A stretch of 7,839 nt of DNA from Rhodospirillales bacterium (GTDB taxonomy: Bacteria > Pseudomonadota > Alphaproteobacteria > Rhodospirillales > Casp-alpha2), in the NCBI GenBank assembly GCA_030727885.1, contig JANRAT010000088.1, forward strand, positions 1 to 7,839. Reading direction: 5' to 3'. Below the pieces are notes generated by a model, which did not search any database, was not told the origin of the DNA, and saw nothing but the letters and a program-made list of their open reading frames with translations. Below, in pieces: positions 1 to 6,192 of this stretch (position 1 is the first letter of the stretch; every line of letters begins with the position of its first letter). Both the position numbers and the translations under genes were made by a program.

Positions 1-2
1 TC

Positions 3-41
3 TCTGCCCAGGGTGCGGTCCCGGTCGACGCTGTGACATAA
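3..41 (+). CDS. possible 3' end of a rightward gene (partial)
   Basis: The third forward frame is open from the left edge and reads SAQGAVPVDAVT before a TAA at 39-41. The composition looks like a plausible protein C-terminus, and rightward terminator-like hairpins follow at 58-74 and 75-153, as expected behind a gene convergent with the hydratase on the other strand. Twelve residues are too few to identify a family, and the second forward frame is also open from the left edge. This is a weak inference from position. Confidence 0.2.
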   Translation, partial: SAQGAVPVDAVT

Positions 42-57
42 TGGCTCGTGGGCGAAC

Positions 58-153
58 GGAGCCTGGCCGGCTCCAAGAGGCGTCAGGTGCACCGACCAGC
101 GGTGTGCGGTGGAGGTTTCCCAGGACCGATACCACTGACGCCTCTTTTATTTT
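58..153 (+). terminator. long terminator-like hairpin with branched interior
   Basis: A perfect 12-bp stem is formed by 75-86 (AAGAGGCGTCAG) and 135-146 (CTGACGCCTCTT). It runs directly into a T-rich tract, TTTTATTTT, at 145-153. The 48-base interior is long for a simple terminator and contains its own stem, CACCG/CGGTG (90-94 with 100-104). A second small hairpin, GGAGCC/GGCTCC (58-63 with 69-74, loop TGGCC), sits just before. The T tract points to termination of rightward transcription; the opposite strand has only a weak U run. It could be an ordinary terminator for a gene ending near 41, or the 3' part of a small structured RNA. I compared it by eye with SRP RNA, tmRNA and RNase P RNA signatures and saw none. 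Confidence 0.5.
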
Positions 154-167
154 CTGCATGCCAGCAA

Positions 168-1214
168 TCAGCGTGGCATCAAAACCCAGTAATCGAGATC
201 AAGAACCACGTGCGGCAGATATTTGCCGTCATCGTCCTTGAGCGGGAAGTCGGCGGGCGGGTGATCCTTGGTGGCGACGGTCCTGATGCGCAAGGCACCG
301 ACATCCGGACGCCCCGCGCATTCAGCCTTGTCCAGCACTTCGGACCAGGCGAACACAGTGTCGCCGGCAAAAATCGGATTGGCGTGACTGCCGGCGTTGA
401 TCGCGGCGATCCGGTAGGCATTGGCGAGACCATTGAATGACAGCGCCCGGGCGATGGAAATGACGTGACCGCCATAAACGAGTCGTTTGCCGAAACGGCC
501 CTGCGATTGCGTGAACTGGTTGAAGTGGACCTTGGCTGTGTTCTGATATAGCCGGGTCGCCATCATGTGTTCGGCTTCTTCGACGGTGCTGCCGTCAACA
601 TGATCGATCCGCTCGCCGATCTGATAAGCGCCCCAAAGATCGCTGCTGCCGGCAAGGGTCGTGTCGTAAGCCGATAAATCCGTTTTCGCAGGCACGATCA
701 GCTCGGCCACCGGGACAACATCTTTCAGAACCGGCAGGACCGGGTCCGGCGCCGGACTTTTCGCGTCGCGTTTGTTGACCATCACCCAGCGTTTGTAATC
801 GATGATGGTCTCGCCACGCTGATTGACCGCCACCGAGCGTACATAGACGACGCCGGTTTTGCCGTTGGAGTTTTCCTTGATGCCGATCACTTCTGACGTC
901 GTCGTAATGGTGTCGCCGGCATAGACCGGCTGGCCAAAAATCCCTTCCGCATAGCCCAGGTTGGCAACGGCATTCAGGGAAACATCCGGCACCGTTTTGC
1001 CGAAAGCGATATGGAACGCCAGCAGATCATCGACCGGTTGCGCCGGATAGGCCGCTGACGACTGCACAACAAAGCGGCCGCCATAAAGAGCGGTATAAAG
1101 CGCAATATCCCCGTCGCTTACGGTCCTGGGCGTGGCGTGGTTAAAGACTCTGCCGACCGTGAAGTCTTCAAAAAAATGACCGGGGTTTGTCTTGCTGTTG
1201 GCACCGGCAGTCAT
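168..1214 (-). CDS. mch: mesaconyl-CoA hydratase (MaoC-type double hot-dog)
   Basis: This 348-residue protein resembles mesaconyl-CoA hydratase (beta-methylmalyl-CoA dehydratase), which interconverts mesaconyl-CoA and beta-methylmalyl-CoA in the ethylmalonyl-CoA pathway in the cytoplasm. It shows two hot-dog halves. The N-terminal half is about residues 12-147, with FEDFTVGRVF, TALYGGR and PVYAGDTI near 97-103. The C-terminal half is about 195-347, with YQIGERIDHVDG, LVYGGHVISIARAL near 245-258 and PIFAGDTV near 280-287. The AGDT motif therefore occurs once in each half, an internal duplication typical of this family, and the length is also typical. The ATG directly abuts the TGA of the upstream lyase gene and has GGAGG five bases before it, so the two are probably co-transcribed and translationally coupled. 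The family call is firm; the exact substrate rests on overall resemblance and the neighbour. Confidence 0.85.
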   Translation of the reverse strand: MTAGANSKTNPGHFFEDFTVGRVFNHATPRTVSDGDIALYTALYGGRFVVQSSAAYPAQPVDDLLAFHIAFGKTVPDVSLNAVANLGYAEGIFGQPVYAGDTITTTSEVIGIKENSNGKTGVVYVRSVAVNQRGETIIDYKRWVMVNKRDAKSPAPDPVLPVLKDVVPVAELIVPAKTDLSAYDTTLAGSSDLWGAYQIGERIDHVDGSTVEEAEHMMATRLYQNTAKVHFNQFTQSQGRFGKRLVYGGHVISIARALSFNGLANAYRIAAINAGSHANPIFAGDTVFAWSEVLDKAECAGRPDVGALRIRTVATKDHPPADFPLKDDDGKYLPHVVLDLDYWVLMPR

Positions 1215-2096
1215 TCAGGCCTCCCTGGCGGCGATGTCATGGGCCAGTGCCAGCAGGCTCTTGGCTTCCGAAACGTGGAGGTTTTCGATCAGCTTGCCGT
1301 CAACCACGACAAGACCTTTGCCGGCCGCAGCGGCTTCGGCATGCGCGGCGATGATTTTTTCGGCCCACGCCACTTCATCGGCACCCGGAGCAAAAACCTC
1401 GTTGGCGGCGGCAATGGTTTTCGGATGGATCAGGGTCTTGCCGTCCATGCCGAGATCGCGGCCTTGTTCGCACGACGCCCGGAAACCGTCGTCATCGGAA
1501 AGATCAAGGTGCACGCCATCAAGAATCGCGATGCCGGCAGCGCGCGCCGCCAGCAGACAATATTCCAGTGAATACAGGAACGGCAGACGATCCGCGGTAT
1601 GGCGGCACTTGAGGTCCTTGGCGAGATCCGACGTCCCCATTACCAGGCAGCCGACGCGGCGGTGGGCAAAGGCGATTTCCTCGGCCTTGAGGATACCAAG
1701 CGGTGTCTCCATCATGCACCAGATCGCCATATCGTCAGGGGCACCTTCTGCTTCGAGAAGGGCAACCGCCTGCAAAACCATCGCCGCACTCTCGACCTTC
1801 GGCAGCACCACCGCATGACATTTCATGTGTGCCACGGCGCGAACATCGTCCTCACCCCATTCGCTGTCGAGGGCATTGGTGCGAACGGCGATTTCACGGC
1901 TGCCGTAACCGCCTTCATCAAGCGCTGCCTTGATCTGGCTGCGGGCTTCTGCCTTGGCTTCGGGGGCTACGGAATCTTCCATATCAAGGATCAGACCGTC
2001 AGCGGGCAACTCCTTGCCCTTTTGCAGGGCGCGGGCATTTGAGCCCGGCATATAAAGGACGGAGCGTCTCGGACGGGCAGCGATATCAAGGGTCAC
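1215..2096 (-). CDS. mcl2: CoA-ester lyase family, (3S)-malyl-CoA thioesterase / beta-methylmalyl-CoA lyase (Mcl2-like)
   Basis: This 293-residue member of the HpcH/HpaI-citrate lyase beta family has a TIM-barrel fold by family knowledge. Visible motifs are MPGSNARAL (16-24), LDMEDSV (37-43), VRTN with Arg72, LPK (98-100), MMET with Glu130, MGTSDLAKDL with Asp157, and GKTLIHP (219-225). Glu130 and Asp157 match the Mg2+ ligands of the family. From memory, the tracts MGTSDLAKDL, CEQGRDLGMDGKTLIHP and VVVDGKLIENLH look closer to Mcl2, the (3S)-malyl-CoA thioesterase, than to the Mcl1 lyase. The adjacent hydratase gene leaves beta-methylmalyl-CoA cleavage possible. I chose the GTG at 2096-2094 because GGAG (2106-2103) lies six bases upstream. 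A TTG at 2129 would add 11 residues unlike the family N-terminus. It is the first gene of a two-gene leftward unit. The family is certain; lyase versus thioesterase is not. Confidence 0.8.
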   Translation of the reverse strand: MTLDIAARPRRSVLYMPGSNARALQKGKELPADGLILDMEDSVAPEAKAEARSQIKAALDEGGYGSREIAVRTNALDSEWGEDDVRAVAHMKCHAVVLPKVESAAMVLQAVALLEAEGAPDDMAIWCMMETPLGILKAEEIAFAHRRVGCLVMGTSDLAKDLKCRHTADRLPFLYSLEYCLLAARAAGIAILDGVHLDLSDDDGFRASCEQGRDLGMDGKTLIHPKTIAAANEVFAPGADEVAWAEKIIAAHAEAAAAGKGLVVVDGKLIENLHVSEAKSLLALAHDIAAREA

Positions 2097-2102
2097 GGCA
2101 AT

Positions 2103-2106
2103 CTCC
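2103..2106 (-). promoter_or_regulatory. ribosome binding site deciding the mcl2-like start
   Basis: On the minus strand GGAG is followed by six bases and then GTG at 2096. No comparable purine-rich site precedes the upstream in-frame TTG at 2129, which favours the shorter 293-residue protein. Confidence 0.6.
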
Positions 2107-2134
2107 AGATTCGGGTTTGTGCAGCGCAATAAGC

Positions 2135-2140
2135 TACAAT
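2135..2140 (+). promoter_or_regulatory. candidate -10 element for pdxY
   Basis: TACAAT matches the sigma-70 -10 consensus at five of six bases and lies 29 bases before the pdxY ATG, in the 73-base divergent gap between pdxY and the mcl2-like gene. I see no good -35 at the proper spacing, so this is only a candidate. The divergent promoter for the leftward pair must also lie in or near this gap, but I cannot place it. Confidence 0.25.
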
Positions 2141-2169
2141 TGTCAGCGCAACTGTGGCAAGCTCGGGCA

Positions 2170-3006
2170 ATGGACTTTATCTCTCTGCAATCGCGTGTCG
2201 CCTGGGGTTATGTCGGCAATGCCGTTGCCATTCCGACCCTGCAGAAGCTCGGCATCAATGCCTGGCCGGTCGATACCGTACTATACCCGCATCATCCGGG
2301 ACATGGCCCGACCTTTCGCCGCGCCACCACCGCCGCCGACATCGGCGCCTTACTTGAAGCTGCCATGGACTGCATCAACGGCCCATTCAGCCTGCTCAGC
2401 GGCTATCTCGCGGATACCAGACAAGGGCTGGCGGCGGTCTCGGTGCTGGAAAAGGCCAGAGCTGGCGGTCGGACCATACCGTTTTATCTGGATCCAGTGT
2501 TCGGCGACGACCCGGAAGGAATCTATGTCGACCCCTCGCTGGTAACGTTTTTCCAATCCACGGCGATCCCTGTCGCCAATCTGGTGATGCCGAACCGATT
2601 TGAGCTGTCGACTTTGACGGGCATGACGGTAGATACGCCGCCGGAAGCGGTCAAGGCGGCGCGGCGGCTGATCGGCCAGGGCCCGGAACTGGTCCTCGTA
2701 TCATCTGTGCCGGCGGCAGAATTGATCGCCAACATCTTGGTCAGCGCCGATGCGGCATGGATCTGCCGGGTCGAAAAACGGCCGTTATTGGCGAAGGGAA
2801 CCGGCGACATGTTCAGCGCTGCCTTTTCAGGCCTTCTGTCCAGCGGGTTGACCCCGCCGGCAGCTTTGGCAAAGGCCACGGCGATTGTGCAGTTTGCGGT
2901 CGATGACTGCAGCAAATCCGACGCAAGGGAACTCAACCTACCGTATATTTTAAATCACAATCTCGTGCATATAACAGCTGTGCCCATTGATACCCTTGAG
3001 ATATAA
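2170..3006 (+). CDS. pdxY: pyridoxal kinase PdxY
   Basis: This is a ribokinase/PfkB-fold kinase of 278 residues that phosphorylates pyridoxal to pyridoxal 5'-phosphate in the vitamin B6 salvage pathway. The N-terminus MDFISLQSRVAWGYVGN matches the family's SIQSHVAYGHVGN pattern. Other landmarks are LLSGYL (75-80), YLDPVFGD (106-113), PNRFEL with Asn142 and Glu145, and the anion-hole and catalytic-base motif KGTGDMFSA with Asp213. The length is close to the roughly 287 residues of Escherichia coli PdxY. The ATG at 2170 was chosen because homologous sequence begins there; an in-frame GTG at 2119 would add 17 unrelated residues. There is no convincing Shine-Dalgarno sequence before 2170, which is mildly unusual. 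The gene is divergent from the mcl2-like gene, and a response regulator follows 50 bases downstream. ThiD-like or other B6-vitamer kinases are less likely given the N-terminal pattern. Confidence 0.9.
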   Translation: MDFISLQSRVAWGYVGNAVAIPTLQKLGINAWPVDTVLYPHHPGHGPTFRRATTAADIGALLEAAMDCINGPFSLLSGYLADTRQGLAAVSVLEKARAGGRTIPFYLDPVFGDDPEGIYVDPSLVTFFQSTAIPVANLVMPNRFELSTLTGMTVDTPPEAVKAARRLIGQGPELVLVSSVPAAELIANILVSADAAWICRVEKRPLLAKGTGDMFSAAFSGLLSSGLTPPAALAKATAIVQFAVDDCSKSDARELNLPYILNHNLVHITAVPIDTLEI

Positions 3007-3056
3007 GCCTCTACATGAAAACATGACTGCTCTTGAGGAAAGAATAACCCAAATGG

Positions 3057-3647
3057 GTGCATACAGTGTCTGACTACCTACGTGACGTCTCGGTTATGAT
3101 TGTCGACGATCAGAGCTTCGCAACCAATATGCTGCGGCAAATGGTTAAGGTTCTGGGCGCCATGGAGGTCAGCGTTTTCTCAAACGGCGAAGAAGCTTGG
3201 ACTTTTTATAAAACGTCTCCGGCAGATCTGGTCATTCTAGACTGGCAGATGTCACCGATGAGCGGGCTGAAACTGACACAGCTGATCCGCAAAAGTCCGG
3301 AAAGCCCCAATACATTTGTGCCGATCATCATGGTGACGTCGTACCGGGAGCGCGAGCATGTGTTCAGGGCGCGTGATGCCGGCGTCACCGAATACGTCAT
3401 CAAACCGGTCGCACCCAAATCGCTGTTCAGCCGGATCGAGGCCGTCATCGAAAAACCGCGCCGGTTTGTCCGGGTCGGCGAATTCTTCGGCCCCGACAGG
3501 CGTCGGCACAGCAAGGAATTTGCAGGCGACGATCGTCGCGGCAAGGACGAAGCCACCAAAGATACCAAAGGTGTGGACAAGGACAAACATCAGGATATGG
3601 GACAGGACGAAATCAATCGCACCTATAATCCCAACGAAGACAACTAA
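3057..3647 (+). CDS. single-domain CheY-like response regulator with charged C-terminal tail
   Basis: The protein has 196 residues. The receiver domain covers about residues 11-133: acidic pair Asp17-Asp18 in MIVDDQSF, phosphoacceptor Asp62 in VILDWQMSPMSG, switch Thr94 in IIMVTSY, and Lys116-Pro117 in VIKPV. All the residues needed for phosphotransfer are present. No DNA-binding or enzymatic output domain follows. The tail instead carries FFGPDRRR (143-150) and a second, degenerate copy, AGDDRRG (156-162), then a Lys/Asp-rich stretch ending in NEDN. From memory, GPDRR tails are common on small alphaproteobacterial receivers; their role is not known to me. The start is GTG at 3057, with GAGGAAAG at 3035-3042, spaced rather far. 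A GTG at 3066 is an alternative. No histidine kinase is in the window, so partner and pathway are unknown. It is probably a phospho-relay or protein-interaction regulator. Confidence 0.85.
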   Translation: MHTVSDYLRDVSVMIVDDQSFATNMLRQMVKVLGAMEVSVFSNGEEAWTFYKTSPADLVILDWQMSPMSGLKLTQLIRKSPESPNTFVPIIMVTSYREREHVFRARDAGVTEYVIKPVAPKSLFSRIEAVIEKPRRFVRVGEFFGPDRRRHSKEFAGDDRRGKDEATKDTKGVDKDKHQDMGQDEINRTYNPNEDN

Positions 3648-3670
3648 CCCAGCGCAAAATGATTTGAACG

Positions 3671-3706
3671 AAAACGGCACCTGTCGCTGATTAACGACAG
3701 GTGCCG
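3671..3706 (-). terminator. Rho-independent terminator of asd
   Basis: A perfect 12-bp stem, CGGCACCTGTCG (3675-3686) with CGACAGGTGCCG (3695-3706), encloses an 8-base loop. On the minus strand it starts six bases after the asd TAA and is followed by TTTTCGTT, a usable U tract. The plus-strand side is followed only by GGCAATTTAA, so it is a weaker stop for the convergent response regulator, although the stem may serve both. Confidence 0.8.
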
Positions 3707-3712
3707 GGCAAT

Positions 3713-4744
3713 TTAAGCCGCGCTCTTCATGTATTGGCTGATCAGGGTTTCGGCAATCTGCACCGTATTCAGGGCTGCACCCTTGCGCAGGTTATCGGAA
3801 ACCACCCACATGCACAGACCGTTTTCGACCGTCGGATCCGTGCGTATGCGGCTGACGTAAACTTCATCTTCGCCGGCGCATTCCTGCTGCGTGATGTAAC
3901 CGCCGTCGCAACGCTCATCAAACACCGTGATACCAGGGGCGGACTGAAGAGCGCGACGTGCGTCCTCAACCTCGATCGGTCTGGCGAACTCCATCGTCAC
4001 CGCTTCCGCATGGCCGATGAAAACCGGGACGCGAACACAGGTCGCAATCAGCTTGATGCTCGGATCAAGAATTTTCTTGGTCTCGGCCACCATCTTCCAT
4101 TCTTCCTTGGTCGCGCCATCGTCCATGAACTTGTCGATGTGCGGGATGCAGTTGAAAGCGATCTGCTTGGTGAATTTCTCGCGGTGTTCTTCAGCCGTCT
4201 GATTGGTATAGATACCCTTCGTCTGGTTGAACAACTCGTCCATACCGGCCTTGCCGGCGCCGGATACCGACTGATAGGTCGACACCACACAGCGCGTGAT
4301 CTGTGCCAGATCGTGCAGCGGCTTCATCGCCGTGACCAGCTGGATCGTCGAGCAGTTCGGATTGGCGATGATGCCCTTCTTCGAATAGCCGGCAATCGCT
4401 TCGGGGTTCACTTCAGGCACCACCAGCGGCACGTCAGGGTCCATCCGCCAATGCGACGTGTTGTCGACGACAACGGCACCGGCCGCGGCAGCCTTGGGAC
4501 TGAATTCGGCGGATACCGTAGCACCCGGAGACGACAGCACGATATCGGTGCCCTTGAAATCGAATTTGGCGAGATCCTGAACCTTGAGGATGTCATCCTC
4601 GCCGAAACTGACTTCCTGGCCGACCGAGCGGGCCGAGGCCAGCGCGATGACTTCGCGTACCGGAAAATTACGTTCAGCCATGATTTCCAGCAAGGCTCGG
4701 CCCACATTTCCCGTGGCACCGACGACGGCAACTTTGTAACTCAT
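3713..4744 (-). CDS. asd: aspartate-semialdehyde dehydrogenase
   Basis: This 343-residue NADPH-dependent enzyme reduces L-aspartyl-4-phosphate to aspartate semialdehyde, the branch point to lysine/diaminopimelate, threonine and methionine. The Rossmann motif VVGATGNVGRALLEI lies at 7-21. Catalytic Cys131 is in ANPNCSTIQ, Gln158 is in TYQSVSGAG, Arg238 is in CVRVPVFIGHAE, and His245 is in the same tract. The phosphate-binding region SSPGATVS is at 71-78. Length and motifs fit the Gram-negative/alphaproteobacterial class. The ATG has AGGAGAA (4757-4751) six bases upstream, a strong ribosome binding site. A perfect hairpin terminator follows the stop. The gene appears monocistronic in this window, with a 293-base gap of potential leader structures upstream. 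No lesions are visible, and identification is secure. Confidence 0.97.
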   Translation of the reverse strand: MSYKVAVVGATGNVGRALLEIMAERNFPVREVIALASARSVGQEVSFGEDDILKVQDLAKFDFKGTDIVLSSPGATVSAEFSPKAAAAGAVVVDNTSHWRMDPDVPLVVPEVNPEAIAGYSKKGIIANPNCSTIQLVTAMKPLHDLAQITRCVVSTYQSVSGAGKAGMDELFNQTKGIYTNQTAEEHREKFTKQIAFNCIPHIDKFMDDGATKEEWKMVAETKKILDPSIKLIATCVRVPVFIGHAEAVTMEFARPIEVEDARRALQSAPGITVFDERCDGGYITQQECAGEDEVYVSRIRTDPTVENGLCMWVVSDNLRKGAALNTVQIAETLISQYMKSAA

Positions 4745-4908
4745 TTTGTCTTCTCCTATTGGGGGCCTTGGATTGCCCCGGGCGACGTCCTGATATGACT
4801 TCGGCCCGCGAGCATTTCAGCGGGCCGTTTCATCAAAACACGAAAAAGCCGCCCGCTATTGCAGGGTTTTGGATTTCTTCGTGGTGGTGGTCGCTAAAAA
4901 CATGTCAA
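4745..4908 (-). promoter_or_regulatory. asd upstream region with competing hairpins
   Basis: Read on the minus strand toward asd, AGCGGGC (4857-4851) can pair with GCCCGCT (4825-4819). The latter can instead pair downstream in an 8-bp stem, CGGCCCGC/GCGGGCCG (plus-strand 4802-4809 with 4820-4827), so the two folds exclude each other. A T run (GGCTTTTTCG, minus strand, 4850-4841) lies between the alternatives. Closer to the gene, GGGGC/GCCCC (4779-4775 with 4766-4762) forms a hairpin ending four bases before the ribosome binding site. TTGACA (minus strand, 4908-4903) is a perfect -35 hexamer, but I find no good -10 behind it. The arrangement resembles a leader that could attenuate, but I do not recognise a lysine riboswitch or leader peptide. 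It may be chance GC-rich pairing, or the 4802-4830 stem may be a rightward terminator (TTT follows). Confidence 0.35.
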
Positions 4909-4970
4909 ATTCCTCTATCGCCCGGGCACACACCTTTGAATTACATATTAATCCCGGTTAATCCTGAGCG

Positions 4971-5037
4971 AGTTCGCGCGGACCATAACGCGAAGTGATT
5001 TTTTTCGCAAGCCCGTTACGCAAAAGGACCCTTGCCG
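4971..5037 (+). promoter_or_regulatory. lrgA leader with terminator-like hairpin and alternative fold
   Basis: TTCGCG (4973-4978) pairs with CGCGAA (4989-4994) across a 10-base loop, then GTGA and seven T's (4999-5005). This resembles a short intrinsic terminator 32 bases before the lrgA ATG. The right arm can pair differently: TAACG and CGAA (4986-4994) with TTCG (5004-5007) and CGTTA (5014-5018), which would hide the T run. Two exclusive folds like this suggest possible attenuation, though both stems are short. The rest of the gap, 4909-4970, shows only an AT-rich patch around 4940-4952 that might hold a promoter; I cannot define a -35/-10 pair. Confidence 0.35.
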
Positions 5038-5397
5038 ATGATCCGATTTCTCGCCCTGATCCTGATCTGTCAGCTGGCCGGGGAGACCATCCAGGTGGCC
5101 ACCCGGGTCACCGTTCCCGGCCCGGTGATCGGCATGGCCATCCTGTTTGCCGGCCTGCTGATCCGTCGTGGTCTGCCGCAGGGATTGAACGATACCGCCA
5201 CCGGTCTGCTGAGGCATCTGGCGTTGCTGTTCGTGCCGGCCGGGGTCGGCGTCATGCTGCATATCCCGAGGCTGGCCGGTGAGTGGTGGCCGATCGCGCT
5301 GGCCATTGTGCCCGGTACGCTGATTACCATCGTCATCACCGCACTGGTCATGGAGCGCCTTGGCCGCGCCACACTCAGGCCGGAGGACAAGGTATGA
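5038..5397 (+). CDS. lrgA: CidA/LrgA family membrane protein
   Basis: This small 119-residue integral membrane protein has four hydrophobic segments, at about 3-20, 27-43, 58-76 and 83-105. The family signatures VPGPVIGM (27-34) and LLFVPAGVGVM (63-73) are present. LrgA/CidA proteins are described as holin-like modulators of murein hydrolase activity and, with LrgB, as part of pyruvate uptake in some bacteria; which role applies here cannot be read from sequence. The ATG at 5038 is favoured over a TTG at 5032 because AAGGA (5024-5028) is nine bases from the ATG but only three from the TTG. The stop overlaps the next start as ATGA, so LrgB is probably translationally coupled. Family assignment is solid; cidA versus lrgA naming is arbitrary outside Firmicutes. 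Confidence 0.9.
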   Translation: MIRFLALILICQLAGETIQVATRVTVPGPVIGMAILFAGLLIRRGLPQGLNDTATGLLRHLALLFVPAGVGVMLHIPRLAGEWWPIALAIVPGTLITIVITALVMERLGRATLRPEDKV

Positions 5398-6116
5398 CGC
5401 CGCCGGACCTTGCAGAAATCTGGGTTTATCTGGCGCAAAAACCGCTGACCGGACTGACGCTGACCCTTTCAGCGTATGTTGTCGGCGACTGGTTCTATGA
5501 GAAAAGCGGGCGCCATCCGCTGCTGAACCCGGTGCCGATTGCCATCGCGCTGATTGCCGGATTGCTGTGGGTCACCGGTGTGCCGTATCAGGATTATTTC
5601 GACGGCGCGCAGTTCGTGCACTTTCTGCTGGGGCCGGCGACGGTGGCTCTTGCCGTGCCGCTGTATCAGCAAATCGACATCCTCAGGAAATCCGGGCCGG
5701 CGTTGCTGGCGGGCGTCCTGCTGGGCTCGATGACGGCGGCCGGCTGCGCCTGGGGATTTGCTTTCCTTGGCGGGGCCAGCACGGAAACCGTGTTGTCGAT
5801 CATCCCGAAATCCGTCACCGCAGCGATTGCCATGGGGATCTCCGATCAGCTGGGCGGTCTGCCGTCGCTGACGGCTGTGCTGGTGATCCTGACCGGGATC
5901 ACTGGCGCCGTGCTCGGACCACTGGCGCTGAATCTGGCCGGCATCCAGGACTGGCGGGCACGCGGGCTGGCGATGGGGGTTGCGGCGCACGGCATCGGCA
6001 CCGCCCGGGCGATGCAGGTCAACGCTGTCGCCGGGGCCTTTGCCGGACTGGCGATGGGGCTGAACGGTCTGGCTACGGCGATCCTTGTGCCGCTGATCTT
6101 TGCCTTGTTGTCTTAG
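5394..6116 (+). CDS. lrgB: CidB/LrgB family membrane protein
   Basis: This 240-residue polytopic membrane protein is the usual partner of LrgA. Landmarks are HPLLNPVPIAI (41-51), FLLGPATVALAVPLYQQ (77-93), LIPKSVT-like SIIPKSVTAAIAMGIS (135-150), and AAHGIGTARA (198-207). The last two are the most conserved parts of the family. Hydrophobic segments run through most of the length, including the C-terminus LVPLIFALLS. The start is the ATG overlapping the lrgA TGA by four bases, with GGAGG (5382-5386) seven bases upstream. An in-frame open stretch back to 5283 is only lrgA in another frame. The pair encodes a putative transporter or cell-wall hydrolase-modulating complex of the inner membrane. 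It ends 12 bases before a tandem palindromic repeat that may terminate the operon. Confidence 0.92.
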   Translation: MTPPDLAEIWVYLAQKPLTGLTLTLSAYVVGDWFYEKSGRHPLLNPVPIAIALIAGLLWVTGVPYQDYFDGAQFVHFLLGPATVALAVPLYQQIDILRKSGPALLAGVLLGSMTAAGCAWGFAFLGGASTETVLSIIPKSVTAAIAMGISDQLGGLPSLTAVLVILTGITGAVLGPLALNLAGIQDWRARGLAMGVAAHGIGTARAMQVNAVAGAFAGLAMGLNGLATAILVPLIFALLS

Positions 6117-6127
6117 ACAAACCTCAA

Positions 6128-6192
6128 CCGCCCTTGTCTTAACCGGGCGGTTTAGCCGCCCTTGTTTTAACCGGGCGGCTTAGCCGCCCTTG
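6128..6192. repeat. tandem 28-bp palindromic repeat, probable bidirectional terminator
   Basis: Two copies, 6128-6155 and 6156-6183, differ at only two positions; a third partial copy (CCGCCCTTG, 6184-6192) follows. Each unit has CCGCCC and GGGCGG arms (for example 6128-6133 with 6145-6150). Junctions between units make tighter hairpins: GGGCGG/CCGCCC around 6145-6161, and a perfect 7-bp GGGCGGC/GCCGCCC stem at 6173-6189 whose 3-base loop is the hydrolase stop codon. The repeat lies between convergent lrgB and the hydrolase gene and overlaps the latter's last codons. Neither strand has a long T run after the stems, so termination is plausible but not certain. Confidence 0.75.

Noticed and set aside
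1..167. tRNA, SRP RNA, tmRNA or RNase P RNA at the left end
   Set aside because: No T-loop, CCA end, SRP tetraloop domain or RNase P core motif could be seen.
2119..2169. Upstream GTG extension of pdxY adding 17 residues
   Set aside because: The added residues do not resemble the family, and the conserved N-terminus begins at the ATG at 2170.
3701..4798. Long forward open frame opposite asd
   Set aside because: It is the antisense shadow of a complete, motif-rich asd gene in GC-rich DNA and has no recognisable protein features.
4795..4998. Three tandem Trp codons (4882-4890) in a forward open frame, resembling a trp-operon leader peptide
   Set aside because: The nearest in-frame ATG (4795) lies 29 codons before the Trp codons, the frame runs 36 codons past them with no nearby stop, there is no ribosome binding site, and no trp gene follows.
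5469..5990. Reverse open frame opposite lrgB
   Set aside because: It overlaps a well-supported lrgB, is rich in Arg, Gln and His as expected of antisense GC-rich frames, and has no motif.
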